43,229 nucleotides of DNA from Candidatus Marithrix sp. Canyon 246 (GCF_001723685.1 NZ_MCBX01000022.1:1-43229); one strand, 5' to 3'; counted from the stretch's first letter, positions 1-10,026 are shown. Notes: a model not told the origin generated them from the letters alone. Made by a program: numbers and translations.

Positions 1-789
1 CCAGTCATAAGCACAATGAGTATCAGCAGCTAGACTTGGAGCAGTAAAACAAATCTGCTGTACTATTTTTTGCTGATGCTTTGAGGATCTATCCAAATAA
101 CTGGTCATTTCCCAGACATTCATTGGCTTGTCTTCATCAAGATAATACAAATTTGGCTTATATTGGCAAGGTGATAAATGACATTTATACTTTACAGTTA
201 ATTTAACAGATTCAACTGTGGTATCATCTTCTACCAATACATCCAAAAAGCCATGAGTATTTAAATCATTAATGATATTAACTCCACCATTAGGAAGAGC
301 TCCTAAATCTAAATTAAAAGTATAACCATTTGAATAAGTTGCAGTCTGCCACTGATTTGAGGGTAAAGAGAGTAAACCGGGAGTAGAATTACCTGGACCA
401 AAGTGCTGACCCCATCCAGGAGCTAAACTACTGCCACTAGCACCAAAAAATATCAACAGAAGGGTATCATTACTCGATAGTGAAGAATTACCAGGTTTAG
501 CTTTAACTTCTAATGTTGCTCCAACAATCGTCTTGCCCAGTATCTTTAAACCTGTAAAGGTATGACCAACAAACTTATTTATACTGGTATTGCCAAACCC
601 CTTAAAAGTATTATTAGGATATTTATCTTGCATGTTATCACTAGGAATAGCCGTTGTAGGTTCATAAACTTTTGTTTCATTTTGGCAAGGTTCTTCTGCA
701 TAAGCGGCTGGAGTTATTAAACTCAACGCCACTATACTTATATTGGCTAGTTTTAATAGCCTCTGTTTTTTTAGATATGATTTCATCAT
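1..789 (-). CDS. Secreted protein, 3' part beyond the left edge
   Basis: The reading frame is open from an ATG at 789 to the window edge, giving about 263 residues with the rest missing. Start choice: GGAGTAAT lies just upstream of a double ATG. The N-terminus (MMKSYLKKQRLLKLANIS...) is a signal peptide ending near AYAEE. The body is a close paralogue of the central domain of the 779-residue protein at 2989-5328, sharing for example GHTFTGLKI, GATLEVKAKPG and NTHGFLDVLV. It lacks that protein's N-terminal carbohydrate-binding-like domain. The first lysine-rich residues and the whole 5' leader are nearly identical between the two genes, so they are recent duplicates. I do not recognise a catalytic site; an extracellular binding or adhesion role is inference. 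Confidence 0.8.
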   Translation of the reverse strand, partial: MMKSYLKKQRLLKLANISIVALSLITPAAYAEEPCQNETKVYEPTTAIPSDNMQDKYPNNTFKGFGNTSINKFVGHTFTGLKILGKTIVGATLEVKAKPGNSSLSSNDTLLLIFFGASGSSLAPGWGQHFGPGNSTPGLLSLPSNQWQTATYSNGYTFNLDLGALPNGGVNIINDLNTHGFLDVLVEDDTTVESVKLTVKYKCHLSPCQYKPNLYYLDEDKPMNVWEMTSYLDRSSKHQQKIVQQICFTAPSLAADTHCAYDW

Positions 790-835
790 TATTACTCCAA
801 GTTAAATATTAAGTTTTTAATTTACGATATTATAA

Positions 836-860
836 GACGGACACTTTGATGATTTTTGCC
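836..860 (-). promoter_or_regulatory. Promoter-like block, copy 1 of 4
   Basis: Read on the minus strand, this is GGCAAAA, then 10 variable bases, then TGTCCGTC, preceded by a T-tract and followed by TATAAT-like sequence. Identically spaced copies lie at 5372, 10027 and 23451, each ahead of a minus-strand gene. The GGCAA / CGTC pair about 16 bases apart resembles ECF-sigma promoters; that assignment is inference. Confidence 0.6.
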
Positions 861-956
861 AAAAAAACTTAATTTAAATTCTAAGTATCTGAATTTTATC
901 TTAGTATTTGTTTTAACCTTAAAGTTAATGATGAGTAAAATTTACAAAAGGTGTGA

Positions 957-1200
957 TTAATTAGTTTTTCAACCTCAGCGCAGGATCACCAAAAAGTGTA
1001 AACATCCTTAAAACTTCTGCTGAGGCTCCAAGTTCATATGCCTTTATCTTGGCTTCGGTGGTAATTAAACCTAATTTTCTATTGCCTTGTTTGAACACGC
1101 TGTCAAATATTTATTTGGCTAAGATCGCATTTTCCCATAAATAGGTAAAATTGCTTGAACTATTGTTGTTGCAAACCATAATAAATATACTATAATTATT
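957..1200 (-). pseudogene. Deletion-scarred copy of the C25 peptidase gene
   Basis: This matches the 3' end of the peptidase gene at 5805-7883 (window 5800-6000) and then jumps directly to that gene's 5' end (near 7830). Only the extreme C-terminus and part of the signal peptide remain. The jump falls on a shared TTGCT, so a short-homology deletion removed about 1.8 kb. No usable reading frame is left. Confidence 0.8.
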
Positions 1201-1232
1201 TTACACTGCTACTATGTTAGTGTTTAAAACCA

Positions 1233-2531
1233 CTAATCTCTAATAGCCAAACCACTAGGCACTTGATTCACAGCAGTCTTACGAAGATCGATACAATTAA
1301 CATCAGTCAAAGCATGTAAAAATGCCACTAAATCAGAAACTTCTTTATCAGTTAATTTTATAGGCTTAATTTCAATTGCATCAATTATTGCTTGACGACG
1401 CTTTTTATCTTGATGCACGATAAGATCAATTTTATCAAGATCAGCTCTCGAAGCTAATACGGCTTGACTAATATCATAATTATTTAAAACCTCAACTGGA
1501 TTTAGATGATGGCGTACCATTTGTTCTAAATCATTATACGCACCATCATGACCCCAAGGTCCAGTCATAGCGACTTGACGTAGAGATGGTGTGCGAAATT
1601 TAAAACGATCATTTTCATTGTTAGTTACTCGCTCACGACCAAAATCATCATGTCCATCATTATAACCGGGTAAATTATCACCTTTCCCCGGACCAATTTG
1701 AGGAATTCCAATAGCATGAAATTTATGATCTGTTTGAAATGCTCCACTATGACAACTGCTACAACGCGCTTTTCCATAAAATAATTTAGCACCTCGAATT
1801 TGCTGTTGACTAGCTACGTCGTGATTACCACGCAAATATTGATCAAAAGGAGAATTAGTGCAGCGGAAAGCAGCAGCTTCAAAGCTAGAAATGGCATTAG
1901 CGGCATGTACATAAGTAATATCTTGCGCAGCATTAACATCTGCAAAAGCAGCAATAAATAAATTAACATACTCATCTATTTTCTGCAATCTTTCAGCTAA
2001 TTGTTGCCACGCACTAATTAAATTACCATTAGCTACTGCATCTGCAATAGGATTTTCTCCTTTTTCACCCGCCATTTCTGCATCAGATGTTACTGGAAAC
2101 ATAGCCTGTACAGCCAATGGATTATCTAAGCCTAAAGGTAAATCATCACCAGCAGGGCTTATAAGTTTTGTTACTCTGCCATCATGAAATAATGTAGTAA
2201 ATTCCAAAGCTCCTAAATTAAATATATGTGGAGAATTACGAGCCACTCTAGCTTTAATATTATTAGGATTTCGCATCACACCTAAGCCAATTCCGCCAGT
2301 ACCAATAGCTAAAGAGATACCATCACCAGTAGCGGCAAAAGGATGATGACAAGTAGCGCATGAGATATTTTTATTGCCACTTAAAATTTTATCAAAAAAT
2401 AAAAACTTACCCAAATTTTCCATTTTAGCATTAGTTTTCGGAAAATCCTGATCAGTAACTAAAAACTCATTAGCGAATACTAATTCTACAGCAAATAAAC
2501 TAATAAAAACCATTTTTTTTATGTAAATCAT
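1233..2531 (-). CDS. Di-heme cytochrome c peroxidase (MauG/CcpA family)
   Basis: A periplasmic enzyme of 432 residues with an N-terminal signal peptide (residues 1-20, ending FA|NEF). It has two c-type haem motifs, CATCH at residues 58-62 and CSSCH near 257-262, the defining pattern of bacterial di-haem peroxidases. These reduce hydrogen peroxide with electrons from small cytochromes, or oxidise protein substrates in the MauG branch. Motifs typical of the family (FFDKILSG before haem 1; RTPSLRQVAMTGPWGHDGAY near residue 320) are present and the length is normal. AAGGAG precedes the ATG. The gene stands between two debris patches and appears monocistronic. The physiological substrate cannot be read from sequence; peroxide detoxification is the default reading. 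Confidence 0.93.
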   Translation of the reverse strand: MIYIKKMVFISLFAVELVFANEFLVTDQDFPKTNAKMENLGKFLFFDKILSGNKNISCATCHHPFAATGDGISLAIGTGGIGLGVMRNPNNIKARVARNSPHIFNLGALEFTTLFHDGRVTKLISPAGDDLPLGLDNPLAVQAMFPVTSDAEMAGEKGENPIADAVANGNLISAWQQLAERLQKIDEYVNLFIAAFADVNAAQDITYVHAANAISSFEAAAFRCTNSPFDQYLRGNHDVASQQQIRGAKLFYGKARCSSCHSGAFQTDHKFHAIGIPQIGPGKGDNLPGYNDGHDDFGRERVTNNENDRFKFRTPSLRQVAMTGPWGHDGAYNDLEQMVRHHLNPVEVLNNYDISQAVLASRADLDKIDLIVHQDKKRRQAIIDAIEIKPIKLTDKEVSDLVAFLHALTDVNCIDLRKTAVNQVPSGLAIRD

Positions 2532-2649
2532 ATTTGATTACTCCTTAATATTAATTAGAATATCTTAATATATTAAGACTAAAATATGTGACTTTTAAAA
2601 TTCAGACATACAGACATGAAAAAGGTAACGGACAAGTTTTGACACCTAT

Positions 2650-2954
2650 TTCAAGCTTAGCGCAGGATCACCAAAAAGGGTAAACATCCTTAAAACTTCT
2701 GCTGAGGCTCCAAGTTCATATGCCTTTATCTTGGCTTGGGTGGTGTAGAGGTGAGTTGGCACTTTGCTATCTTCTAAATTGATTTTAGCATCTCCAACTA
2801 GAAATACATACATTTTTGCCATGCAATTCTATCCAATCAAGTTGTTATTTAAATAAATTAATTGTAACTGCAACTTCTTTATTTTGATTAAATAGTTGTA
2901 AATTTTCTGGAATTATCCTAAGGGATTTTGAGGCGGATTTTTTGAGTCTTATAA
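2650..2954 (-). pseudogene. Second deletion-scarred C25 peptidase copy
   Basis: Five short segments of the peptidase gene at 5805-7883 are joined in the original order: 3' end, the region near 6555-6620, near 6904-6932, near 7075-7435, and near 7560-7610. At least one joint lies on a shared TAAATTAAT. The palindrome that flanks the intact gene on its 5' side also follows here. Nothing translatable is left. Confidence 0.78.
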
Positions 2955-2982
2955 CTGGCAGGTTTTAAAAACCTGACAGGTC
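2955..2982. repeat. ACCTGACAGGT palindromic repeat
   Basis: An inverted repeat built on CAGGTTTT/AAAACCTG, with ACCTGACAGGT as the right arm. It lies directly after the stop of the 779-residue secreted protein gene. The same unit occurs at 7895, 10113, 12336 and, in several copies, inside pksE at 16684. It may act as a hairpin terminator or a non-autonomous mobile repeat. Confidence 0.75.
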
Positions 2983-2988
2983 TGCAAA

Positions 2989-5328
2989 TTAATCCAATGT
3001 AGCAGATATGATCTTATCAGCATGGAAAGTACGTGTTCCATCATATTCAATATCTTCTAAACCATAACAATATGTTACACCAGCTTCAACATTTTGATCT
3101 TGTTCAGAATAACTTGCACCCAAGACTCCATCTTGAGATTTAGAATAAACCAAAGGTTGAACTTGTCTTACATCTTGATAATTAGAAGGTTCAAGAGAAC
3201 ATTGCCCATCTATTGGTGTAGCTCTCCAAAGAGTAAAACCAGCGTTGTTGGTTTCAGTTCCAGTGGTCCAATTTATGGTTACTTTGCCATCAGTGACGTT
3301 GGCTGTGAATGAATCTAGGTTTACAGATAGTTGTTCTTCTGGTGGACGTAATTCATAACTCACACCACCAATCAACTCTTTTCCTTCAAATTGTTTAACA
3401 TGGAAATAGACTTTTCCAGATAAGTCTTTTTGTGTTAAAGCAGTTGGAGCAAATGTCAAATTCAATTTGAGTTCTTCGCCTTTTTTTACTTCTATAACAA
3501 TTGATCCCTTATCTCCAGTAAGTTTAGCTTCTTTTCCATCTATTATTTCTAGACCTTTTGGATCTTTAATAGGTAAATTTTCTAGTCCGCCAAGCGTTAC
3601 ATTTGTTAATTCCTTTGCTAATTTTATAACTTTTCCCTTTTCGTTTGTTGCCTCAAAGACCAGTGTTAGTATTCCTGTCTCTTTCATTGTAAGCACATTT
3701 AAACCTACAACAATAGGTTTCTTATCTTGCAAATGAATGGTTTCGAGGTTTCTCTGAGCTATGTTATTATTATATTTAACAGAATTATTAGCTGTACTAG
3801 GATCTATTGGTGTTTTCAAACGTACTTGCACACAATAATGTTTACCTATGTTTCCAGCAGTAAAACTAGGTACATTCCAAGGAATGCTGGCCAGATATGT
3901 GCCATTTAATGCTAAACTAGAAATAATATGATTGCCTGCAAAAGACCATCCTCCTGACGTACCACTATAATGGGTATAAAATTCCACATTTACATTATGA
4001 GCGTTTATTGGACTTTTATTACGTATAAGAGCATTAATATAATTTGTAGTTCCAAGCACTAGTGGTTGATGAGTTGGTAAAGATAGGTTTGGACCTGTAA
4101 CGACACTATTGTTAGTCATAACAATATCTCTTGAACACCACCAAGAATTACAAACGTTGCTGGGAGGACTAGGTTCTATTCCTGTATCATTATTATTATC
4201 TCTGACCCAAACATCAAATTTACACTTATAATGTACAGTTAATTTAATAGATTCAACCGTAGTATCATCTTGGACTAATACATCCAAAAAGCCATGAGTA
4301 TTTAACTCATTAATAATACTAACTCCAGCATTCGGAGGTGTTCCTAGTTTTGTTAAATTTCCTAAATTTAAATTGAAAGTCTGACCATTTTGATAAAATA
4401 TAATGATCCACTGTTGTGGGAGTAAACCGAGATTAGGATTACCTGAACCAAAGTAAGTACCCCAGCCAGAAGTTAAACTACTGCCACTAGGACCATAAAA
4501 TTTCAAATGAAGGCTGTCATTATTAGATAATGAAGAGCGACCGGGTTTAGCTTTAACTTCTAGTGTTGCTCCAACAATCGTCTTGCCCGGTATGTTTAAA
4601 CTGGTAAAGGTATGACCAAAAAACTGATTCCCCCCTGTATCACCAAACCCCTTAAATTTTTGATCAGGATATGCGGCTAACATGTTATCACTAGGCTTAG
4701 CTACATCAGTCTGATAAACCTTTGTTTCATCATCTTTGCAAGGTTTAAAATCGCAGTTTTCTAAAGAAACCGCGTCAAGAAACATACCATGCTTATTTGA
4801 TGGACCTGTATCTTGAAATTCCAAACGTGTGGTGCTACCAACACTGCCAGTTACTGTATAAGCATAAACACTCCATGATGTGGTATTTGCTCCTGCGCCT
4901 GCTGAAAGATCATCTAAAATATTTCCGTTCCATAATACTCTAATTTTATTATCAGAAGCTGGTCTATTTGGACGAGGTGAAATGGCAAATTTTAAGGTAT
5001 AGCATTGTCGAGGTTTAGTAGGCACATCTTGGTAAATACCACTACTTGCGCTACTATCTAACTCTATAAAGTTATTGCCTTCATATGGAATTCCTAATCC
5101 CGGTAAATTGTTTACTATATCAACTTCAGGTCCAAAAGATAAGGTCCATCCTAGAATAGAATTAAAATTATTCCATGTTCCATTAGGTATAGTAGGTTTC
5201 TCAAAACCACCGTTTAGGATTATATTGGCGAACGTCGATGGAGCTGTCAACACCCCAAATGACATAGTAAAAGCGATACTGGCTAGTTTTAATAGCCTCT
5301 GTTTTTTTAGATATGATTTCATCATCAT
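2989..5328 (-). CDS. Large secreted protein with choice-of-anchor-type N-domain and Fn3-like C-domain
   Basis: 779 residues. An N-terminal signal peptide (about 1-35) is followed by a domain starting ILNGGFEKP, with ELDS and YTLKFAISPRP. This resembles the DUF642/choice-of-anchor C family of carbohydrate-binding-like beta-sandwiches. The middle (about 200-370) is the domain shared with the protein at 1-789. The region near 375-530 looks like a CARDB-type segment (VRDNNNDTGIEPSPPSNVC...). The last ~110 residues form a fibronectin-like module (INWTTGTETNNAGFTLWRA) that recurs in the protein at 7932. Triple ATG with GGAGTAAT upstream sets the start. A promoter-like block lies at 5372-5396. A cell-surface or matrix role is inferred; no catalytic motif is recognised. 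Confidence 0.85.
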   Translation of the reverse strand: MMMKSYLKKQRLLKLASIAFTMSFGVLTAPSTFANIILNGGFEKPTIPNGTWNNFNSILGWTLSFGPEVDIVNNLPGLGIPYEGNNFIELDSSASSGIYQDVPTKPRQCYTLKFAISPRPNRPASDNKIRVLWNGNILDDLSAGAGANTTSWSVYAYTVTGSVGSTTRLEFQDTGPSNKHGMFLDAVSLENCDFKPCKDDETKVYQTDVAKPSDNMLAAYPDQKFKGFGDTGGNQFFGHTFTSLNIPGKTIVGATLEVKAKPGRSSLSNNDSLHLKFYGPSGSSLTSGWGTYFGSGNPNLGLLPQQWIIIFYQNGQTFNLNLGNLTKLGTPPNAGVSIINELNTHGFLDVLVQDDTTVESIKLTVHYKCKFDVWVRDNNNDTGIEPSPPSNVCNSWWCSRDIVMTNNSVVTGPNLSLPTHQPLVLGTTNYINALIRNKSPINAHNVNVEFYTHYSGTSGGWSFAGNHIISSLALNGTYLASIPWNVPSFTAGNIGKHYCVQVRLKTPIDPSTANNSVKYNNNIAQRNLETIHLQDKKPIVVGLNVLTMKETGILTLVFEATNEKGKVIKLAKELTNVTLGGLENLPIKDPKGLEIIDGKEAKLTGDKGSIVIEVKKGEELKLNLTFAPTALTQKDLSGKVYFHVKQFEGKELIGGVSYELRPPEEQLSVNLDSFTANVTDGKVTINWTTGTETNNAGFTLWRATPIDGQCSLEPSNYQDVRQVQPLVYSKSQDGVLGASYSEQDQNVEAGVTYCYGLEDIEYDGTRTFHADKIISATLD

Positions 5329-5371
5329 TACTCCAAGTTAAATATTAAGTTTTTAATTTACGATATTATAA

Positions 5372-5396
5372 GACGGACATTTTGATGAATTTTGCC
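5372..5396 (-). promoter_or_regulatory. Promoter-like block, copy 2 of 4
   Basis: Same 25-bp GGCAAAA...TGTCCGTC block as at 836, with identical spacing. The downstream leader (about 43 bases) is almost identical to that of the gene at 789. Confidence 0.6.
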
Positions 5397-5533
5397 AAAA
5401 AAAAATAAATTAAATTGTAAGTATATGAATTTTATGCTAGTAATTTAGCTTGACATTAAGATGAATGATGACTATTATGTAAGAGAATGCTTCAGATACC
5501 TAAAAAACCTAACTTTATTCAAAGGTTATTAAA

Positions 5534-5626
5534 ATGACAACCATAGAGGTTCTACAAATTCCACAAGAAAAACAACAACTTTATTTGGAAAATTTTATCC
5601 AAAGTTATTTTTATGCAAGCAAATAA
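5534..5626 (+). pseudogene. Short N-terminal gene fragment
   Basis: A 30-codon frame begins MTTIEVLQIPQEKQQLYLEN and is preceded by AAGG. It ends where a palindromic element begins (5615), so it looks like the 5' end of a gene cut by the element. The original product is not recognised. Confidence 0.35.
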
Positions 5627-5719
5627 CTTCATTATAAATGGTGAAAAAAGTCAGCGATACGCAGTCACGGAGCGGAGTAAGCTAAACTCAGTAATGAAGT
5701 AATGAATTATTTGGCTTGC
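5615..5719. repeat. MITE-like inverted repeat
   Basis: The imperfect terminal arms are GCAAGCAAATAACTTCATTA on the left and its near-complement near 5692-5719. The middle contains CGGAGCGGAGTAAGC, related to the centre of the palindrome at 12148-12208 (AAGCGGAGTAAGCC). No coding capacity. The rest of 5400-5800 shows no gene. Confidence 0.55.
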
Positions 5720-5804
5720 TATTTTATGCTTTATTCGTTTATCCACGTAATTAGTTGTACTTATAGTGCGTCACATCAGTTTCTATATGATATAAATAAA
5801 TTAA

Positions 5805-7883
5805 TTAGTTTTTCAAGCTCAGCGCAGGATCACCAAAAAGGGTAAACATCCTTAAAACTTCTGCTGATGCCCCTTGTTCATATGCCTTTATCTTGGCTTG
5901 GGTGGTAATTAAACCTAATTTTCTATTACCTTGTTTGAACACGCTGTCAAATATATATTTGGCTAAGATCGCATTTTCCCATAAATAGGTAAAATTGCTG
6001 GCGGCAAATACTCCAATCGCCCCAGTTTTAGATATTACCATCTCTTCGGCAAGGGAATATGCGTAGGAGCTTATAAAGTATCCATTGATACATGTCAGCA
6101 TTAATGCAAAAATTAGTTGTTCATTGTTTAGTTTTTCTACATCGCTTGATTTAAATAATCCTTTGTCAATACTCCATTTGTCTATTGTGCCATGTCCAAT
6201 ATAATTGCTCATCATTACACCATTGTTTATGCTAGCAATAATGTCTTGATTGGCTTGAGTTGCTTCTACGTAGGGTTCTAAATAAATTTTATCAGCCTCA
6301 TATTGCGCTGGCAATATCTTAAATAAACGCTCATTAAAATCATGAAATTGAGTTTCATTATCAGCAACTAATAATACTTTATCAGGTGCTTCATTAGTTG
6401 AATTCTCAAAACATATGATTTTATGAATTATTTGCCTTACCATTTCTGGATTGTTTCCCGGAATTCTACCAATCAACATATCTGGTAAATTATCATTTCC
6501 TGCCACACTTACATACCAGTTGTCATCAGGAGTTATTATATTTTCAGCACTGACGTAGAGATGAGTTGGTACCTTGCTATCTTCTAAATTTATTTTGGCA
6601 TCTCCAACTAGAAATACATAATTTGGTGCTGGCTTAGCCCAGTTTTTATAGGTATAAGCTAAGAATTCCTTAATAGCGGCTGAATCAGCTAAGCCATGAT
6701 TGAATTCATTATAAATGTCTTCGACGCTAACAGTTTTAACGCGCAAACCTTGTTGGTGGCGTAATTCGGCTAATGGTTCTACTGCTGGCAAAAATTCTTT
6801 GGCGGTAATTAGTATATAATCTGCGCCGTTATTTGGATTTTTTAGTTCAGGTGATTGCCAAACACTTATATTTTTTGGACTATGTATTTTATTTATAATA
6901 GAATTATTGCCATGCAATTCTATCCAATCAAGAAAAATACTATCAACAATTGCTCCAGTATCTCCGGGCAATTTGATAGTTAAAATATTAGAATCCTGAT
7001 TAAATATTGATGCTGGCACTAACATTTCCTGAATATATTCAGTTCTACCATCCCAACTAGCGTCTCCAATTAAGTTGTCATTTAAGTAAATTAATGTATG
7101 ATGATTAGGATGAGGAGCCGCTGTAGTGTAACCATAAAAAGCTATCTTAATTGTTGTTGCTGAATTTTGTGAGGGGATGTTATAATTTTTAACATCTAAA
7201 GCATTTAGTCGTTGCCAAAACCCTTTCGACTCATGTCTTCCCCAAATATTATCTTGTTCAATGTGAATAGCTTTACTGTCAATTGAATTGATTCTTTTAC
7301 CTAAACTGTTTGTGTTCCAATATAACCAATAAACTTTGGATTCTGCATAAAATTCAAGATATTGTTCTGGTAAATTAATTGTAACAGCAACTTGTTTGCC
7401 TTGATTAAATAATTGTAAATTTTCTGGAATTATTGCCGCTGGCATTCCAGCTTTTACTGCTTGTTGATAATATATTCTATAAATACCATTTTTTGTGGTT
7501 TCAATTCTTAAAGCTTGATGTGGTTTAGTTTTAAAAATTTTAATACGTGATTTTCGTAAGGAATTTTCAAAATGAATTTTTAGGCGGATTTTTTGAACTT
7601 TATAATTGCCTTGACATGGCAAAACTCGTAAGCGACTAACTGGAATATCGCGTAAAATTTGTCTAACACCAAGTTCTACTAATTCTTTAACTGGTTTATT
7701 AATATCCAACAGCTCAGCCCAAAAATTACCAGTTGATGGTACTTGTATTAATAAGCCGCTGCTAACACAAGAATTGAATTCTACAATTAGCTGCTTTGCA
7801 TCAGAATTGATGATTTTAATATCATTTGCTTGAACTATCGTTGTTGCAAATAATAAGATATTATATATAATAAATTTACACAT
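5805..7883 (-). CDS. Secreted C25 (gingipain-like) cysteine peptidase
   Basis: 692 residues with a signal peptide (1-19, ...IVQA|NDIK). The N-terminal half is a beta-rich prodomain-like region. The C-terminal half carries the peptidase C25 fold: YILITAKEFLPA opening the domain, FLVGDAKIN, MLIGRIPGN, the catalytic histidine in YIGHGTIDKW (near residue 563) and the catalytic cysteine in MLTCINGYF (near 594). It ends with FGDPALSLKN, a usual family ending. Such enzymes cleave extracellular proteins and can process other surface proteins. It lies downstream of the secreted-repeat gene at 7932-9984, separated by a palindrome at 7895-7925. No clear Shine-Dalgarno precedes the ATG. Two broken copies lie at 957 and 2650. 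Confidence 0.9.
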   Translation of the reverse strand: MCKFIIYNILLFATTIVQANDIKIINSDAKQLIVEFNSCVSSGLLIQVPSTGNFWAELLDINKPVKELVELGVRQILRDIPVSRLRVLPCQGNYKVQKIRLKIHFENSLRKSRIKIFKTKPHQALRIETTKNGIYRIYYQQAVKAGMPAAIIPENLQLFNQGKQVAVTINLPEQYLEFYAESKVYWLYWNTNSLGKRINSIDSKAIHIEQDNIWGRHESKGFWQRLNALDVKNYNIPSQNSATTIKIAFYGYTTAAPHPNHHTLIYLNDNLIGDASWDGRTEYIQEMLVPASIFNQDSNILTIKLPGDTGAIVDSIFLDWIELHGNNSIINKIHSPKNISVWQSPELKNPNNGADYILITAKEFLPAVEPLAELRHQQGLRVKTVSVEDIYNEFNHGLADSAAIKEFLAYTYKNWAKPAPNYVFLVGDAKINLEDSKVPTHLYVSAENIITPDDNWYVSVAGNDNLPDMLIGRIPGNNPEMVRQIIHKIICFENSTNEAPDKVLLVADNETQFHDFNERLFKILPAQYEADKIYLEPYVEATQANQDIIASINNGVMMSNYIGHGTIDKWSIDKGLFKSSDVEKLNNEQLIFALMLTCINGYFISSYAYSLAEEMVISKTGAIGVFAASNFTYLWENAILAKYIFDSVFKQGNRKLGLITTQAKIKAYEQGASAEVLRMFTLFGDPALSLKN

Positions 7884-7894
7884 TATAATGATAA

Positions 7895-7925
7895 GACCTG
7901 TCAGGTTTTAAAAACCTGACAGGTC
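7895..7925. repeat. ACCTGTCAGGT/ACCTGACAGGT palindrome
   Basis: A 31-bp almost perfect palindrome, GACCTGTCAGGTTTT followed by AAAAACCTGACAGGTC. It lies between the end of the secreted-repeat gene (stop at 7932) and the start of the C25 peptidase. Position and the AT centre allow a transcription hairpin; the copies elsewhere argue for a mobile repeat. Confidence 0.8.
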
Positions 7926-7931
7926 TGTCGG

Positions 7932-9398
7932 TTAATTGAAAGTAGCAGATATAATATTATCTACATGGAAAGTACGTGTTCCATCATAATCAACATCTTC
8001 TAAACCATAACAATATGTTACACCAGCTTCAACATTTTGATCTGGTTCAGAATAACTTGCACCCAAGACTCCATCTTGAGATTTAGAATAAACCAAAGGT
8101 TGAACTTGTTTTACATCCTTATAATTAGAAGGATCAAGAGAACATTGACCATCTTTTGGTGTAGCTCTCCAAAGGGTAAAACCAGCATTGTTGGTTTCAG
8201 TTCCTGTGGTCCAATTTATGGTGATTTTACCATCAGCCGCGTTGGTTGTGAATGTGTCTAGGCTTACTGATAGTATTGGTACCAAAGGTTCTAAGTTGGT
8301 TTGTTCTTTCATATCATCTACAACTTTTACAAATTCTTTAACTTTAGTACAATCATAGCCAACACCATGACCAGCTATAGTCACCCATCCAAATGGTTCG
8401 CCGGTATCTTTGTTATAAACCGCTGGTGCATTATCACTACCACCGTGGTTATATATCACCACAGGTGGCAATTTCATTAAATTACCATTTTTAATCACTA
8501 ATGGACTTTTATTGATTAGCGTTATATCTATTGTATTATCTAAATTCCAATCAAGATCAACTTCTACAAAGATATCAAAGAAACTTTCTGCTGGAAATTC
8601 ACCTGCAACACCAGTCTTAACTTCCACTTCACCAATACTACGTGGTATCGTACCACCAGCTCTAATTGCATTAGCTGAAAACTTAGCATCACAATTTTTT
8701 TGTCTTTCCCAATGATTCATATTGAATCCGACAATTTGTGTATGTATTTCTCTAGTACCAGCAGGTCCATCTATAAATGGATTATTAGAGAAGTCACTAT
8801 CTTTAACTTTGGCAGCAAAAAATTGGCTGCAAGAGTTATTAGTACCTTGTTTACATACATCAGCACCACCAGTGTCTGTTGGATCAGCATCTTTATGTGG
8901 TGCGCTACGACCAATTCGAGTATTAGTATCAAGTAGTACTGGACTTCTGACAAAACATTTAGGATCACCAAATGGGCAAGTATCTATCTTAAAGAGTTTT
9001 TGTCCCATTTCTTTAGTCAGTCTGATACCAAATCGTCCTAAAGAAGTAGTTCTATCAACACCGGCTGAAGGTATAATTGGTTCTAATTTTTTCACTTCTT
9101 TCATGCTAAGCATAATTTCTTTGAATTGATCAATTTGACTACAATCATAACCAACACCATGACCAGCTAATGTTATCCATCCAACTGGTTCACCAGTTAC
9201 AGTATCATAAACCGCTGGAGCATTTTCTTTACCATCATGTACGTAAACTACACGAGGTGGTAATTTATTCAAATTCGCATTTTGAATAACTAATGGGCTT
9301 TTGTTATATACTATCAGATTACGAGTGTTATCTAAGTTCCAATCTACATCAACTTCTACAAAGACATTAAAAAAACTTTCAGCAGGAAAAATCTCCAT
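7932..9398 (-). pseudogene. Secreted duplicated-domain protein, C-terminal part after a frameshift
   Basis: 488 codons that continue the gene begun at 9984 in another frame. The sequence starts within the first copy of a ~220-residue domain (FPAESFFNVFVEVDVDWN) and then has a complete second copy. Marks of the second copy are SAGVDRTTSLGRFGIRLT, IGRSAPHKDADPTDT, GTREIHTQIVGFNMNHW, CDAKFSANAIRAG, and GEFPAESFFDIFVEVDLDWN closing with AGHGVGYDC. The last ~110 residues are the Fn3-like module also found at the end of the protein at 2989. Cysteine pairs and the upstream signal peptide indicate export. The domain is not one I can name. The ATG at 9398 is probably not a real start: its codons overlap the frameshift site. 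Confidence 0.75.
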
Positions 9399-9984
9399 TA
9401 GCAGTTTTGGCTTCTATTTCACCAATGCTACGATCTCTTTTGGGGGCTGCACTACCAGCTTTAACTGAATTAGCTGAAAATTTAGCATCGCAACGTAGTT
9501 GATTTTTCCAATGATTCATATTGAATGTTAGAATTTGGGTATGTATTTCTCTCGTGCCATTAGGACCTTCATTAAACTTCAAAGGAACAGGAAATGTTGG
9601 AAGGATTAAATCACTATCTTTAACTGTTTTTGCGGCAAAATTACTGCAAGCTGGAACACCCGGTCCCGGTTGATCACATATAAAAGCACCTTTTTTATCA
9701 GTGCTATTAGCATCATTAGAATCCTTATGTGGATCACTACGACCGATTTGAGTATTATAATCAATTAAGAATGGACTCAGGAATAAACATTTTGGATTAG
9801 TAGGACAATCATTGATTCCTAATATAGTTTTTCCCCACTTTTGAGTGAGTCGAATTCCAAACTGACCTATAGAAGTAGTTTTATCAACGCCCGCTTCAGG
9901 AAAATTGGCTGACCACGCCACAGATGGTACTACCATGCTCAGGCATAGTATTGTTGCTGCAACAATTGATTTCATATTAATCAC
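9379..9984 (-). pseudogene. Secreted duplicated-domain protein, N-terminal part before the frameshift
   Basis: 201 codons. A signal peptide (about 1-26, ...VAWSA|NFPEAG) is followed by most of the first ~220-residue domain, with the same motifs as the second copy downstream (GREIHTQ-type, CDAKFSANSVKAG, SIGEIEAKT). It ends NGDFSC and stop, where the second copy reads GEFPAESFF. The minus-strand sequence has five T at 9387-9391 (A on the plus strand). Removing one T restores GDFPAESFF and joins both parts into one gene of roughly 680 codons. This is either a real frameshift or a homopolymer sequencing error. The gene is preceded by promoter-like copy 3 at 10027. Confidence 0.8.
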
Positions 9985-10026
9985 CTAGATGTTTTGTGTC
10001 ATCGAATAATTTCGACATTTATTATA

